Shown here in pieces: positions 53,706 to 62,148 of a stretch of 64,000 nt of DNA. The stretch is taken from the NCBI RefSeq assembly GCF_005048225.1, contig NZ_SUNI01000007.1:62001-126000 (forward strand). Reading direction: 5' to 3'. Source of the stretch: Paracoccus gahaiensis. Lineage in GTDB: Bacteria > Pseudomonadota > Alphaproteobacteria > Rhodobacterales > Rhodobacteraceae. Each line of letters begins with the position of its first letter. Positions within the stretch are counted from its first letter, which is position 1. A program made the translations under genes and the position numbers. Under the pieces are notes generated by a model that saw only the letters and a program-made list of their open reading frames with translations, was not told the origin of the DNA and did no database searches.

Positions 53706-56483
53706 TCAGTTCGCCAGAAGGGCGACCTGGTTGCGCTGGTGACGCGCGGCCAGGGTCCGGCCCTGCCTGCCGCCGACCAACGGGCGCGCGGGCAAGGGCG
53801 GCTCGGGCGTGTCGAGCGCGGGGAACAGCGCCAGCACCTCGCGCCGGCTTTCGGCACCCATCATCGACAGCGCCTGATCGCCGGTGAACAGGCTCTCGGC
53901 CTCGGCACCGTTCGCGAAGACGATCTGATGGCTGTCGAACAGCATGTGGACATAGACGACCGAGGTCAGATCCTGCGCGATCTCGATCCCATCCATCTGC
54001 AGAAGATGCTTGGCCGCGACCAGCACGTCCCCCGCACCGAACATCCGCGTCACGATGCGCGAGCGCACGACCAGCCGGTGCTGGGGCGAGACGACCAGAT
54101 CGCGGTCGGGCAGGCCCTGTCCCAGGGCGCCCTGACGGATGCGGATCGGGTGCATGTTGGGAAACTGCTGCAAGTCGGCGGCGGACAGATGCCGCGCGTT
54201 GATCCAGCGGATCGGCTGCAGACCGGCATCCTTGGTCCGCACCAGGTCGCCGACCCGCAGATCGCCGCAGCGCCGCTCGCCGCAGTCGGTCGCGATCATC
54301 ACCTCGTCCGAGAAGCACAGCACATTGCCCGCGTTCAGATCCTGCGGATCGACGCCGTTGAGCTGCAGTGACTGATCCTCGCCCAGGGTCAGGATCCCGT
54401 CAACGGCCAGATCGGCACGCAGCCAGTCGATCGGGCTGTCGTATTCAGTGGCGTTGGCGGCATTGTGGGCGGCCAGCGTCGTCTCGTTGTAAAAGGCCGA
54501 GAGGTTGATCCTGTCCTCGGACGGGGTGAAGCCGTCGATGGTGTCATGGCCATCGCTGGCAATGAACAGATCGGCGCCGGCGCCGCCGTAAAGGTAATCG
54601 TCCCCGCCCCCTCCGTCGATGGTGTCGTTGCCCTCGCCATAGGCATAGACCACATCGTCCCCCGCGCCCGCGTCGATCAGCTTGTCGCCGGTGCCGTAGG
54701 AATAGATCGTATCCGCCCCATCCCCGGCATCGACCGTGTCATTGCCGTCATAAAGCTCGATCCGATCATCGCCCGCGCCGGACGAGATCGAATCGTCACC
54801 ATTCCCGTAAGCGGTAATCGTGTCATTTCCGGACCCGGTCAGAATATTCGAGGACGAGTCGCCGTCGGTAGTGACATTGTTGTTGCCATCTCCTGCATCA
54901 ATGACATTGGTCCCGCTGCCGCCAGAGATGCTGTCATCGCCGGACCCCGCGGTCACCGTATCGTTGCCGCCATCGAGCGTAATGTAGTTGTCCCCCTCGC
55001 CCGCCGTCACCAGATCGTCGCCATCGCCGGCATAGAGGGTGTCATTGCCCGACCCGGCGAGGATGGTATCGCTGCCGCCCGCGGTCGAGGCATAATTGTC
55101 GCCCTCTCCCAACTCGACCAGATCGTCGCCATCGCCGGTCGTGACGCTGTCGGCGCTGCCATCGGTCCCGGCAAAGATGCGGTTATCGCCTCCGCCTGCG
55201 TCGATGGTGTCGCTGCCATTGCCGCCATAGATGGTGTCATCGCCCGATCCGGCAGAGGCATTATCGTTGCCGTCCCCCAAGGTGACCAGGTTCGCGCCGT
55301 CGCCGGCAAATACATTATCGTCGCCTGCGCCGGTCGTGATCGTGTCATTGCCGGACCCGGCATTGACGGTATCGTTCGCACCGTCGGTGCCTCCGTCGAC
55401 AAGGTTGTCGCCATCGCCCGCATCGATGTAATCGGCCCCGTCGCCGCCGAAGATGGTGTCGTTGCCTGTGCTTGCATTGACCTGATCGTCGCCCGCGCCT
55501 GCGTCGATCAGCTTGTTGCCGGTCGTATAGACATAGACGAAATCTGCCCCATCCCCGGCATCGATCGTGTCATTGCCCCCCTCCAGCCAGATCTGATCGT
55601 TTCCGGCACCAGAGTTTATTGAATCGTTACCGTCGCCATAGGCAGTGATCTGGTCGTCTCCCGATCCGGTCAGGATAACCACAGAACCGGAACTATTGGT
55701 GTAGACGTAGTTGTCGCCGTCGCCCGCATCAATCGACAGCGTTCCGTCATAGCCAAAGATCGCATCATTGCCAGAGCCTGCCGTGATCGTGTCGTTCCCG
55801 CCCGTGCTTGTGATGTTGTTGTCACCCTCCCCCGCCGTCACCAGATCGTCGCCATCGCCGGCGTCCAGGGTGTCATTCCCCGACCCGGCCAGAATGGTAT
55901 CGTTGCCGCCCCCGGTCGAGGCGGTATTGTCGCCGTCTCCCAATTCGACCAGATCGTCTCCGTCACCGGTCGTGACGCTGTCGGAGCCGTCGTCGGTTCC
56001 GGCGTAGATGCGGTTGTCGCCGTCGCCTGCCTCGATGGTGTCGTTGCCGTTCCCGCCATCGATCGTGTCATCGCCCGATCCGGCAGAGGCATAATCGTCG
56101 CCATCCCCCAGGGTGACCAAGTTCGCGCCGTCACCGGCAAAGATCTGATCGTCGCCTGCGCCCGCGTCTATGGTGTCATTTCCAGATCCGCCGAAGACGG
56201 TATCGTCGCTAGCATCAGTCCCCGCATCGACGAGATTGTTACCCTCGCCGGTATAGATGCTATCGGCTCCGTCCCCGCCGTCGATGGTGTCATTGCCGTC
56301 ATAGCCATAAATGGTATCCCGTCCGGCGCCGCCCGACATGACATTGTTGCCCGATCCTCCATCGATCAGATCGTTGCCCGCCAGCCCCGTCAGGCTGTCA
56401 TCGCCCTCGTATCCGTTGATCGTGTCGGCGCCACTGGTGCCCACCAGGGTATCGTTGTTTGGGGTGCCGTCGCGAAGTGCCAT
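53706..56483 (-). CDS. Large RTX calcium-binding protein with C-terminal Hint domain
   Basis: A 925-residue protein, ATG at 56483 (MALRDGTPNNDT) after GAGAGGA. Residues about 8-650 are almost only GGxGxDxxx-type nonapeptides, which fold as a calcium-stabilised beta roll. Within them residues 71-347 are repeated as 348-624 without gaps. Residues about 723-865 are a Hint (intein-like) domain: nucleophile Cys in NVLCFSDEVMIATDCG, DLRVGDLVRTKDAG and the late SPQHRLVV. No N-terminal signal peptide, so type I secretion is expected, though no ABC/MFP/TolC genes are nearby. A tail of about 60 residues follows. Role could be adhesion, biofilm or self-processing; unknown. Confidence 0.9.
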   Translation of the reverse strand: MALRDGTPNNDTLVGTSGADTINGYEGDDSLTGLAGNDLIDGGSGNNVMSGGAGRDTIYGYDGNDTIDGGDGADSIYTGEGNNLVDAGTDASDDTVFGGSGNDTIDAGAGDDQIFAGDGANLVTLGDGDDYASAGSGDDTIDGGNGNDTIEAGDGDNRIYAGTDDGSDSVTTGDGDDLVELGDGDNTASTGGGNDTILAGSGNDTLDAGDGDDLVTAGEGDNNITSTGGNDTITAGSGNDAIFGYDGTLSIDAGDGDNYVYTNSSGSVVILTGSGDDQITAYGDGNDSINSGAGNDQIWLEGGNDTIDAGDGADFVYVYTTGNKLIDAGAGDDQVNASTGNDTIFGGDGADYIDAGDGDNLVDGGTDGANDTVNAGSGNDTITTGAGDDNVFAGDGANLVTLGDGNDNASAGSGDDTIYGGNGSDTIDAGGGDNRIFAGTDGSADSVTTGDGDDLVELGEGDNYASTAGGSDTILAGSGNDTLYAGDGDDLVTAGEGDNYITLDGGNDTVTAGSGDDSISGGSGTNVIDAGDGNNNVTTDGDSSSNILTGSGNDTITAYGNGDDSISSGAGDDRIELYDGNDTVDAGDGADTIYSYGTGDKLIDAGAGDDVVYAYGEGNDTIDGGGGDDYLYGGAGADLFIASDGHDTIDGFTPSEDRINLSAFYNETTLAAHNAANATEYDSPIDWLRADLAVDGILTLGEDQSLQLNGVDPQDLNAGNVLCFSDEVMIATDCGERRCGDLRVGDLVRTKDAGLQPIRWINARHLSAADLQQFPNMHPIRIRQGALGQGLPDRDLVVSPQHRLVVRSRIVTRMFGAGDVLVAAKHLLQMDGIEIAQDLTSVVYVHMLFDSHQIVFANGAEAESLFTGDQALSMMGAESRREVLALFPALDTPEPPLPARPLVGGRQGRTLAARHQRNQVALLAN
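54612..56273 (-). repeat. 831-bp internal tandem duplication in the RTX gene
   Basis: Two consecutive 831-bp units, 56273-55443 and 55442-54612, encode two 277-residue blocks in register. A sampled 40-residue stretch starting NLVTLGDG matches at 33 positions between units, with no insertions. The block is far longer than a single RTX nonapeptide, so this is a segmental duplication on top of the basic repeat. Confidence 0.85.
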
Positions 56484-56751
56484 GCGGGTGTCCTCTCGTG
56501 CTGACCTGATCGTCCGGCCAAGGGCGATGCGGCTGAGTCGCATCGCGGTCCGGTTGCATCGGCAGGATTGACCAGATCAGGCGCTTCGGCATGACCACTT
56601 CAGGTCATGGATTAACAAATATTTCACGCCTCGATGTGCAGCTTTCGGGCAGACGGACCCCCGGCCCCCGTCGCGCCCGTCATGCATGTTGACGGCGCGA
56701 CTCTCCTGCAGGAAGAGTGGAGCAGCGTCCTGTTCTGGAAAGGAATTGCCG
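56484..56751. promoter_or_regulatory. Divergent RTX/LuxR control region with palindromes
   Basis: Two perfect symmetric elements are present: GCGATGCG-GCTGAGT-CGCATCGC at 56524-56546, in the probable leader of the RTX mRNA, and the 20-base CATGACC-ACTTCA-GGTCATG at 56590-56609. The latter has the length and central spacing of a LuxR-family operator. It is followed by the AT-rich TTAACAAATATTT, the likely promoter core. Confidence 0.55.
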
Positions 56752-57852
56752 TTGATCCCCGATCCGCGCCTTCTGTCCGCCGTGCACCGCGCCGCCCTGG
56801 ATCCCCGGGCATGGCAGGATGTCATCCTGGAGCTGGAGCGTGCATCGGGCGGGGCGCGCATCGCCGCCTTTGGTGTCGATGCGGACGGGTCGCAGAACAT
56901 CCAGTTGCCCGCCCTGCATGGCAGCTTCGACCCGGCCTCCGGCGACAGCTTCATCGCGCATGACGGTGCTCTCAACCCCTGGGCCCGCCGCTTTGCGGCG
57001 ATGCCTGTCGATCAGCCGCTGCGCTCGGCGGGGATGATCGCGGATGAGGATCTGATGCAGACCGAGGTCTGTCACGACCGGATCCGGCCGCAGGACGACA
57101 TGCGCGGCGGTGTCGGCCTGCGCCTTGCCGTGGGTGAGGGGCGCCACGTCTGTCTGGCGGCGAATGTGCGCCAGCGCGAACGGGACCGGGACCGGGTCGA
57201 GGACGCGCTGCTGCATCTGCTGGATCATCTGACCGCGCATCTGCGTCACGCGCTGGAGGTCACCGCGATCCTGCGACGCTATACCACGCGCATTGCCCTG
57301 CTGGAGGCCGGCGTCCCCGACGGCGCGATGTTCGTCGTTCTGGATGCCCGCCACCATGCCCTTCTGGTGGAACCCGGGGATGCAGCCCTGGTCCCATTCC
57401 ACATCGGCCCTTCCGGGCGGTTCCGCATGACCACGCCCCGGATGCAGGACTGGCTGGAGGCGCTTGCCAGGCCGCCGCGCGGCGAGCCGGTCCCGCCCGT
57501 CTGCCGCGAGGGCGGCTGGCAGGGCAGAGCAATCGCGGTGCCCGAGGATGCCCGGTTTCACCCGCCCGTCCAGGCCACCCCGGCGACGGACAGGCCTTGC
57601 CTGGGCCTGATCTTTCAGCCCGACACGGTGCCGGAAGCCCCCGACCAAAGGCTGCGCCGGAAATTCGGCCTGACCGCAGCCGAGGCCCGGATCGCATTGG
57701 CCGCCGCCGGAGGCGCCTCGGCCCCTGAAATTGCCCGCGATCGCGGGATCAGCCTGCATACGGTGCGCAACCAGATCAAGGCGGCCATTGCCAAGACCGG
57801 GGCGCGCCGCCTTGGCGACCTGATCCGGATCGTCACCTCGGAGGCGGGCTGA
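56752..57852 (+). CDS. LuxR-type helix-turn-helix regulator
   Basis: A 366-residue regulator. The C-terminal LuxR HTH (about 305-360) reads FGLTAAEARIALAAAGGASA, EIARDRGISLHTVRNQIKA and AIAKTGARRLGDLIRI. The N-terminal 300 residues are an uncharacterised sensor region with no receiver Asp and no obvious autoinducer pocket. I use TTG 56752, placed correctly behind AAAGGAA and giving IPDPRLLSAVHRAALDP as the N-terminus; an ATG at 56686 lacks a ribosome binding site. It is divergent from the RTX gene and probably controls it. Confidence 0.78.
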   Translation: MIPDPRLLSAVHRAALDPRAWQDVILELERASGGARIAAFGVDADGSQNIQLPALHGSFDPASGDSFIAHDGALNPWARRFAAMPVDQPLRSAGMIADEDLMQTEVCHDRIRPQDDMRGGVGLRLAVGEGRHVCLAANVRQRERDRDRVEDALLHLLDHLTAHLRHALEVTAILRRYTTRIALLEAGVPDGAMFVVLDARHHALLVEPGDAALVPFHIGPSGRFRMTTPRMQDWLEALARPPRGEPVPPVCREGGWQGRAIAVPEDARFHPPVQATPATDRPCLGLIFQPDTVPEAPDQRLRRKFGLTAAEARIALAAAGGASAPEIARDRGISLHTVRNQIKAAIAKTGARRLGDLIRIVTSEAG

Positions 57853-57883
57853 GCGTCATATCCCGCCCGCCGGGGGGTGCTGC

Positions 57884-60145
57884 TTACCTGACCAACCGCC
57901 GGGCTGACATCACCACCTGGGCCAGGGTGGCCGGCAGGATCGGCTTGGTGATCACCTCGACCCCCAGACTGGCCGCCCCGGATTGCAGCGCATCCGACCG
58001 GTCGGCCGTCATCAGGCATTGCGCGCAGCTTGCCGGCAGCAGAAGGCGGATGGCCGCCAGGCAGGTCAGCCCGTCCATCCCGGTGCCCAGCTGATAATCG
58101 ACGAGGCAGATCTCGGGCTCGACACCGGTGTCCTGCAACAGCGCCACCGCCTCCTCGCCCGAGCAGACCTCCAGGACATTCACGCCCCATTGTTCCAGAA
58201 GCTGGGACAGGGCCAGCGCCATCTCGGCATCGTTCTCGACGATCAGGGCGGTCAGCTCGGGGCGACCGTCCCGGCGCGGGCGTGGCGCGGCCGGCCCGGC
58301 CCGGCCCTCGCCGCCCGTCTCCTGGGTGGTGACCATCTCCACTGAAAACGTCGAGCCGCAGCCGGGGGCCGAGCGCAGCGACAGCTGATGCCCCAGCAGA
58401 GCCGTGGCGCGTTCGACGATCGCCAGTCCCAGCCCCAGCCCCTCGGCCGCCGACGCCTTGGCATCCAGCCGCTTGAACTCGGCATAGATGATCTCGTGAT
58501 CCTTCGCCGCGATCCCGCGCCCGGTATCGCGCACCTGGATTAGCAACCGGTTGGGGCGCTTGCGCGCGACGACCAGCACCCTGCCCCGATCGGTATAGCG
58601 GATCGCGTTCGAAATCAGGTTCTGCAGGATGCGGCGCAGATAGCTGCGGTCCGACACCACCGTCGCCCGGACCGGGCGAAAGATCAGGGTCAGGCCCTTC
58701 TGTTCGGCGACCGGGGTGAACTCCTCGCGCAGCTGCTCGAAGATCGGGGCCAGGGCGATCGGCTCGACGGTCAGCGCGGCCTCGCCCGCCTCCAGCCGCG
58801 AGATGTCCAGCAGCGCCTCGATCAAGCCGCTGACCGAATCCAGCGAGCGCTGGATCTTGTCCAGCTTGCCGCGCGGCCCCGGCTGCGCGACATCCTCGAA
58901 CAGCGAGCCCACATACAGCGTCGCCGCCGACAGGGGTTGCATCAGGTCGTGACCCACCGCCGCGACGAAGCGCGCGCGCGAGGAATTTGCCCGCTCGGCC
59001 CGCGCCAAGGCATCCTCCAGCTCCAGCGTGCGCTCGGTCACGCGCGTCTCCAGCATCTCGTTGGCGCGGCTGACCGATTGCAGGGCGCGCGTGTGGTCGG
59101 TGATGTCGTCGATGGACAGCACGAAGCCGCCCTCGGGGATTTCCCGGGCCAGGATCGTCAGGGTGCGCCCGCCATCGTCACCGCCCTCGCGGTTGACCTC
59201 GACGCTGAACCTGGTCTTGCGGCGGACCGAGCGGACCCAGTCCGACATCTGATTGGCCCCCTGTCGGGCCGGAAAGGCGAACTGGCTGCGCAGCTGGTGG
59301 AAGATCTCGTCGAAATGGATGCCGCGCCGCAGCCGGGTCAGCGGCAGGGCCAGCATCTGGGACAGGTTGCTGTTCCAGCCCAGAAGGCGCAGCCCGGAAT
59401 CGAACAGGCACACCCCCAAAGGCAGATGTTCCAGCGTCGCCTGAAGGATCGCGGCCTGCCCGTCGAGCATGCGCCCGCGCTCGGCCCGCTCGGCGCGGAT
59501 CAGGTCGGTGACCTCGGTCTGAAGGATCGCCGTGCTGCCATCCGAGGTGCGCTGTTCCGAGACCTGCACCAGGCGCCCGTCGGCCATGCCCTGCGTGGCG
59601 ATGAAATGGCGCTCGTGATGGCCGCGGCGGCGCATCTCGATCCAGGCCTCCCGGGTCATCGCCTCGGGAAGGACAAGGTGGCGCGAGCTTGCGGCGAGGG
59701 CCAGATAATCCTCGAATTTGAGGCCGGGCGCCAGACGGTCCCGGATGTCGGGCAGAAGCGCGTTGAAGCGCGCGTTGCACATGATCAGCACGTCCTGCGC
59801 GTCGAACAGGGCGAACCCCTCCTGCACGGCCTCGATGGCCGAGGACAGGTTGCGCCGCGCGACATCCTTTTCGTGATAGGCCTGGGACAGCCGCGCGTTC
59901 GAGGCGTTCAGCAGGTCCAGCGCATGTTCCAGATCGAAGGTGCGGGCGCGCACCTCCTCCTCCAGCACGGCCGCGCGCTGGAACTGGGCATAGCCGACCC
60001 CGTGGTCTTCGGGCGGGTCCTCGATATGGCGGATCAGCGATTGCGCGATCATCACCAGCTTGTCGTGCCGGCGTGCGGGATCGGTCGATGCCGACAGCAT
60101 CCGGTCGATATCGGCGGGCAGCTCGGGGCGCGCAGCATCGGTCAC
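57884..60145 (-). CDS. Hybrid histidine kinase with PAS domains and receiver
   Basis: A 753-residue kinase without membrane segments, so a cytoplasmic sensor. Residues about 50-98 form a coiled coil; PAS-like domains occupy about 100-215 (SAIEAVQEGFALFDAQD) and 230-350 (ATLEHLPLGVCLFDSGLRLLG); a second coiled coil leads to the HisKA domain with His399 in AAVGHDLMQPLSAATLYV. The ATPase domain (about 490-605) has N513 in LQNLISNAIRYTD, DTGRGI and GLGLGLAIV. The receiver (about 632-750) has Asp683 in ICLVDYQLG and Lys734. Its architecture and neighbours match NahK/ErcS'/FlhS kinases. Its start overlaps the FIST gene end (ATGA). Confidence 0.9.
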   Translation of the reverse strand: MTDAARPELPADIDRMLSASTDPARRHDKLVMIAQSLIRHIEDPPEDHGVGYAQFQRAAVLEEEVRARTFDLEHALDLLNASNARLSQAYHEKDVARRNLSSAIEAVQEGFALFDAQDVLIMCNARFNALLPDIRDRLAPGLKFEDYLALAASSRHLVLPEAMTREAWIEMRRRGHHERHFIATQGMADGRLVQVSEQRTSDGSTAILQTEVTDLIRAERAERGRMLDGQAAILQATLEHLPLGVCLFDSGLRLLGWNSNLSQMLALPLTRLRRGIHFDEIFHQLRSQFAFPARQGANQMSDWVRSVRRKTRFSVEVNREGGDDGGRTLTILAREIPEGGFVLSIDDITDHTRALQSVSRANEMLETRVTERTLELEDALARAERANSSRARFVAAVGHDLMQPLSAATLYVGSLFEDVAQPGPRGKLDKIQRSLDSVSGLIEALLDISRLEAGEAALTVEPIALAPIFEQLREEFTPVAEQKGLTLIFRPVRATVVSDRSYLRRILQNLISNAIRYTDRGRVLVVARKRPNRLLIQVRDTGRGIAAKDHEIIYAEFKRLDAKASAAEGLGLGLAIVERATALLGHQLSLRSAPGCGSTFSVEMVTTQETGGEGRAGPAAPRPRRDGRPELTALIVENDAEMALALSQLLEQWGVNVLEVCSGEEAVALLQDTGVEPEICLVDYQLGTGMDGLTCLAAIRLLLPASCAQCLMTADRSDALQSGAASLGVEVITKPILPATLAQVVMSARRLVR

Positions 60146-61290
60146 GACACGGGCTCGGGGTCATAGAAGGCCACGCCCGTCAGCGTCTGGTTCACATGCA
60201 GCATGCCGATCTGTTCCCCATAGGTCGAGAAGCCCACCACATTGTGCCGGGCCAGAAGGTCCGAGACCTCGTGCGTCTTCTGGCGGTTCTCGGCGTCGAT
60301 GCGGCGAAAGATGCACTCGAAGCCCAGGATCAGGCGCGGCGCGCCCCCTGCGGCCAGCCGGTCCAGCGATCGCGACAGATCCCCCACGATATCGGCCGGC
60401 TCGGCCAGGGTCAGCACCATGCCTTCGGCCACCGCCCCGAAGAAGACCAGCGCATTGTCCGGGCCCACATCGCGGATCGAGCGGACGAAATGCCGCCCGC
60501 CCACGCGCACCAGAACTGGTCGGCTGGCGAACATGCAGGTGTCCAGGCTGTCCAGCGGGCAACCCAGCAGGCGCGCATATTCGACCGCCGCCGGCTCGTC
60601 ATTGATGCGCAGCACGATGCGGCGCACCGGATCGGCGCGGGTGACCACCATCTGCGTGCGCGACGGCGGCGAGGAATTGAACGAGAAGGTCTGCAGCGGC
60701 ATCCGGGATCGCAGCAGGCACAGCACCGCCGCCGCGTGATCGCGCAGCACGAGGCCCGAGAAGACCTGCGTGCGGCGGAACGCGCGGCCATCCCCGGCCG
60801 AACATCCGATCGTGGGCACCGGCCCCAGCCCGCCCGCCAGCGAGGCGATCAGGTGTTCCTCGCGCCCCGACAGCCCGTCGACCAGCAGCACGGCCAGCTC
60901 GTGGGGAAACCGCTCGGCATGGGCGCGAAGCCGCTGGCGCAGTTGCTGCAGGCGCGCGATCATGCTGCGCTGCTCGATCGTGTCGATGGGGTCGATCAGG
61001 ACCGTCTCGGCGGCAAAGCCGCTGGCCGGAAAGGCCACCCCGACCAGGCTGCGATCGCCATAGCCGGTCCCGTCGATCTCGCCGGCGGTCGTGCAGCCGG
61101 CCACGGCGCAGGGGCCCAGATGCTGGGCCGCACGCGCCAGAAGAGTTGGCAGGTCGGCCCCGGTTCCCACGAACAGCAGGACCAGCGCGAACGGCCCATG
61201 CCCCAGCCGGGCGGACAGGGTCGCGACCGGATCGGGCTGGTCGAGCGGGACCGAGGCTCGGCGCGGGCTAGTGTGATCCTCCGGCGGCAT
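60142..61290 (-). CDS. FIST-domain sensor protein (NosP-like)
   Basis: A 382-residue protein with FIST_N (about 25-225; ARAAQHLGPCAVAGCTTAGE, GDRSLVGVAFPA, LLVDGLSGREEHLIASLAGG, IGCSAGDG) and FIST_C (about 225-370; LGCPLDSLD, RSIRDVGPDNALVFFGAVAEG, ENRQKTHEVSDLLARHNVVGFSTYGEQIG). FIST proteins are cytoplasmic ligand sensors; NosP of Pseudomonas binds haem/NO and controls the adjacent NahK kinase. It overlaps the response regulator by 23 bases and the kinase by four, so the three are coupled. Which ligand it binds here cannot be read from sequence. Confidence 0.88.
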   Translation of the reverse strand: MPPEDHTSPRRASVPLDQPDPVATLSARLGHGPFALVLLFVGTGADLPTLLARAAQHLGPCAVAGCTTAGEIDGTGYGDRSLVGVAFPASGFAAETVLIDPIDTIEQRSMIARLQQLRQRLRAHAERFPHELAVLLVDGLSGREEHLIASLAGGLGPVPTIGCSAGDGRAFRRTQVFSGLVLRDHAAAVLCLLRSRMPLQTFSFNSSPPSRTQMVVTRADPVRRIVLRINDEPAAVEYARLLGCPLDSLDTCMFASRPVLVRVGGRHFVRSIRDVGPDNALVFFGAVAEGMVLTLAEPADIVGDLSRSLDRLAAGGAPRLILGFECIFRRIDAENRQKTHEVSDLLARHNVVGFSTYGEQIGMLHVNQTLTGVAFYDPEPVS

Positions 61291-62005
61291 CGTGCAATCG
61301 CTCCGTGACCCTGGAATGCTGCGCCATCAGTACCGCCTGCGTGCGCGATGACACACCCATCTTTCGCATGATCGCGGTGACATGCGCCTTGACCGTGGTT
61401 TCCGCGATCGACAGGTCATGGGCGATCTGCTTGTTCATGCGGCCCTCGCAGATCAGGTCCAGGATGCGGGCCTGCTGCCGGGTCAGCTGCGCCAGGCGCC
61501 GGATCACCGTCTCGGCCGAGCTTTCAGGGCAGAGTGCCGCGCCCGCCAGATCGTCCTGGGGCAGGTCTGGGGCAAATATCTCGCCCGCGTCCAGCGCCTC
61601 GAAGGCCGCGCGGAACACCTCGCGACGCGAATGCTTGGGCACGAACCCCGCCGCGCCCCCGGCCAGCGCGGCACGGATCACGCGCGTCTCGTTGACCGAT
61701 GTCACCAGCAGCACGGGAACGCGCGGTGCCAGGCGACGCAGGTGCAACAACCCCTCCAGCCCGTCCACATCCGGCAGGTTCAGATCCAGCAGGATCACGT
61801 CGAACTGCCGGTCCTGCTTCAGATACCCGCTTGCCTGGGCAAGGGTCTCGGCATGGGTCACGTCGCGAATCCCCGAGACCGATAGCAGCGTCATGGCCAG
61901 CGCGTCCCCGAACAGGGGGTGATCCTCGACGATCAGCGCGGTGCGAAAGCCGGGCTCAGGGGGCTGGACCGCCTCGCCGGGTTCGGACTGCGGGGGATGT
62001 GCCAT
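61268..62005 (-). CDS. LuxR/NarL-family response regulator
   Basis: A 245-residue regulator, ATG at 62005 after AAAGGT. The receiver (about 22-140) starts TALIVEDHPLFGDALAM, with phospho-acceptor Asp74 in VILLDLNLPDVDG and Lys in GFVPKHSRREV. The HTH (about 180-240) reads LTRQQARILDLICEGRMNKQ, IAHDLSIAETTVKAHV and TAIMRKMGVSSRTQAVL. It likely takes phosphate from the downstream kinase and controls the alcohol dehydrogenase gene upstream, as ErbR/AgmR or FlhR do. Confidence 0.9.
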   Translation of the reverse strand: MAHPPQSEPGEAVQPPEPGFRTALIVEDHPLFGDALAMTLLSVSGIRDVTHAETLAQASGYLKQDRQFDVILLDLNLPDVDGLEGLLHLRRLAPRVPVLLVTSVNETRVIRAALAGGAAGFVPKHSRREVFRAAFEALDAGEIFAPDLPQDDLAGAALCPESSAETVIRRLAQLTRQQARILDLICEGRMNKQIAHDLSIAETTVKAHVTAIMRKMGVSSRTQAVLMAQHSRVTERLHDAAGGSH

Positions 62006-62148
62006 GGCCTGACCTTTGCGGAAATGGAATGCGTCGTCCTGCCGGCGCGCCGTCCGGGGCGCGCCGGCCTGCAGGCAAGGCGGGGATGCCGCGATCCGAG
62101 GGGAAGGCGCGGTCGTCCCGCGCATCCCTGGTTCCGCACCGGTCCCGA

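Noticed and set aside
54465..55622. Plus-strand frame of 385 codons inside the RTX gene with repeated Val/Ile/Ala motifs
   Set aside because: It is the antisense of the RTX nonapeptides and inherits their periodicity; the RTX/Hint protein is clearly the coding strand.
54612..56273. Regular short repeats resembling a CRISPR array or minisatellite
   Set aside because: The period is that of RTX nonapeptide codons, the frame is open throughout, and no conserved repeat alternates with unique spacers.
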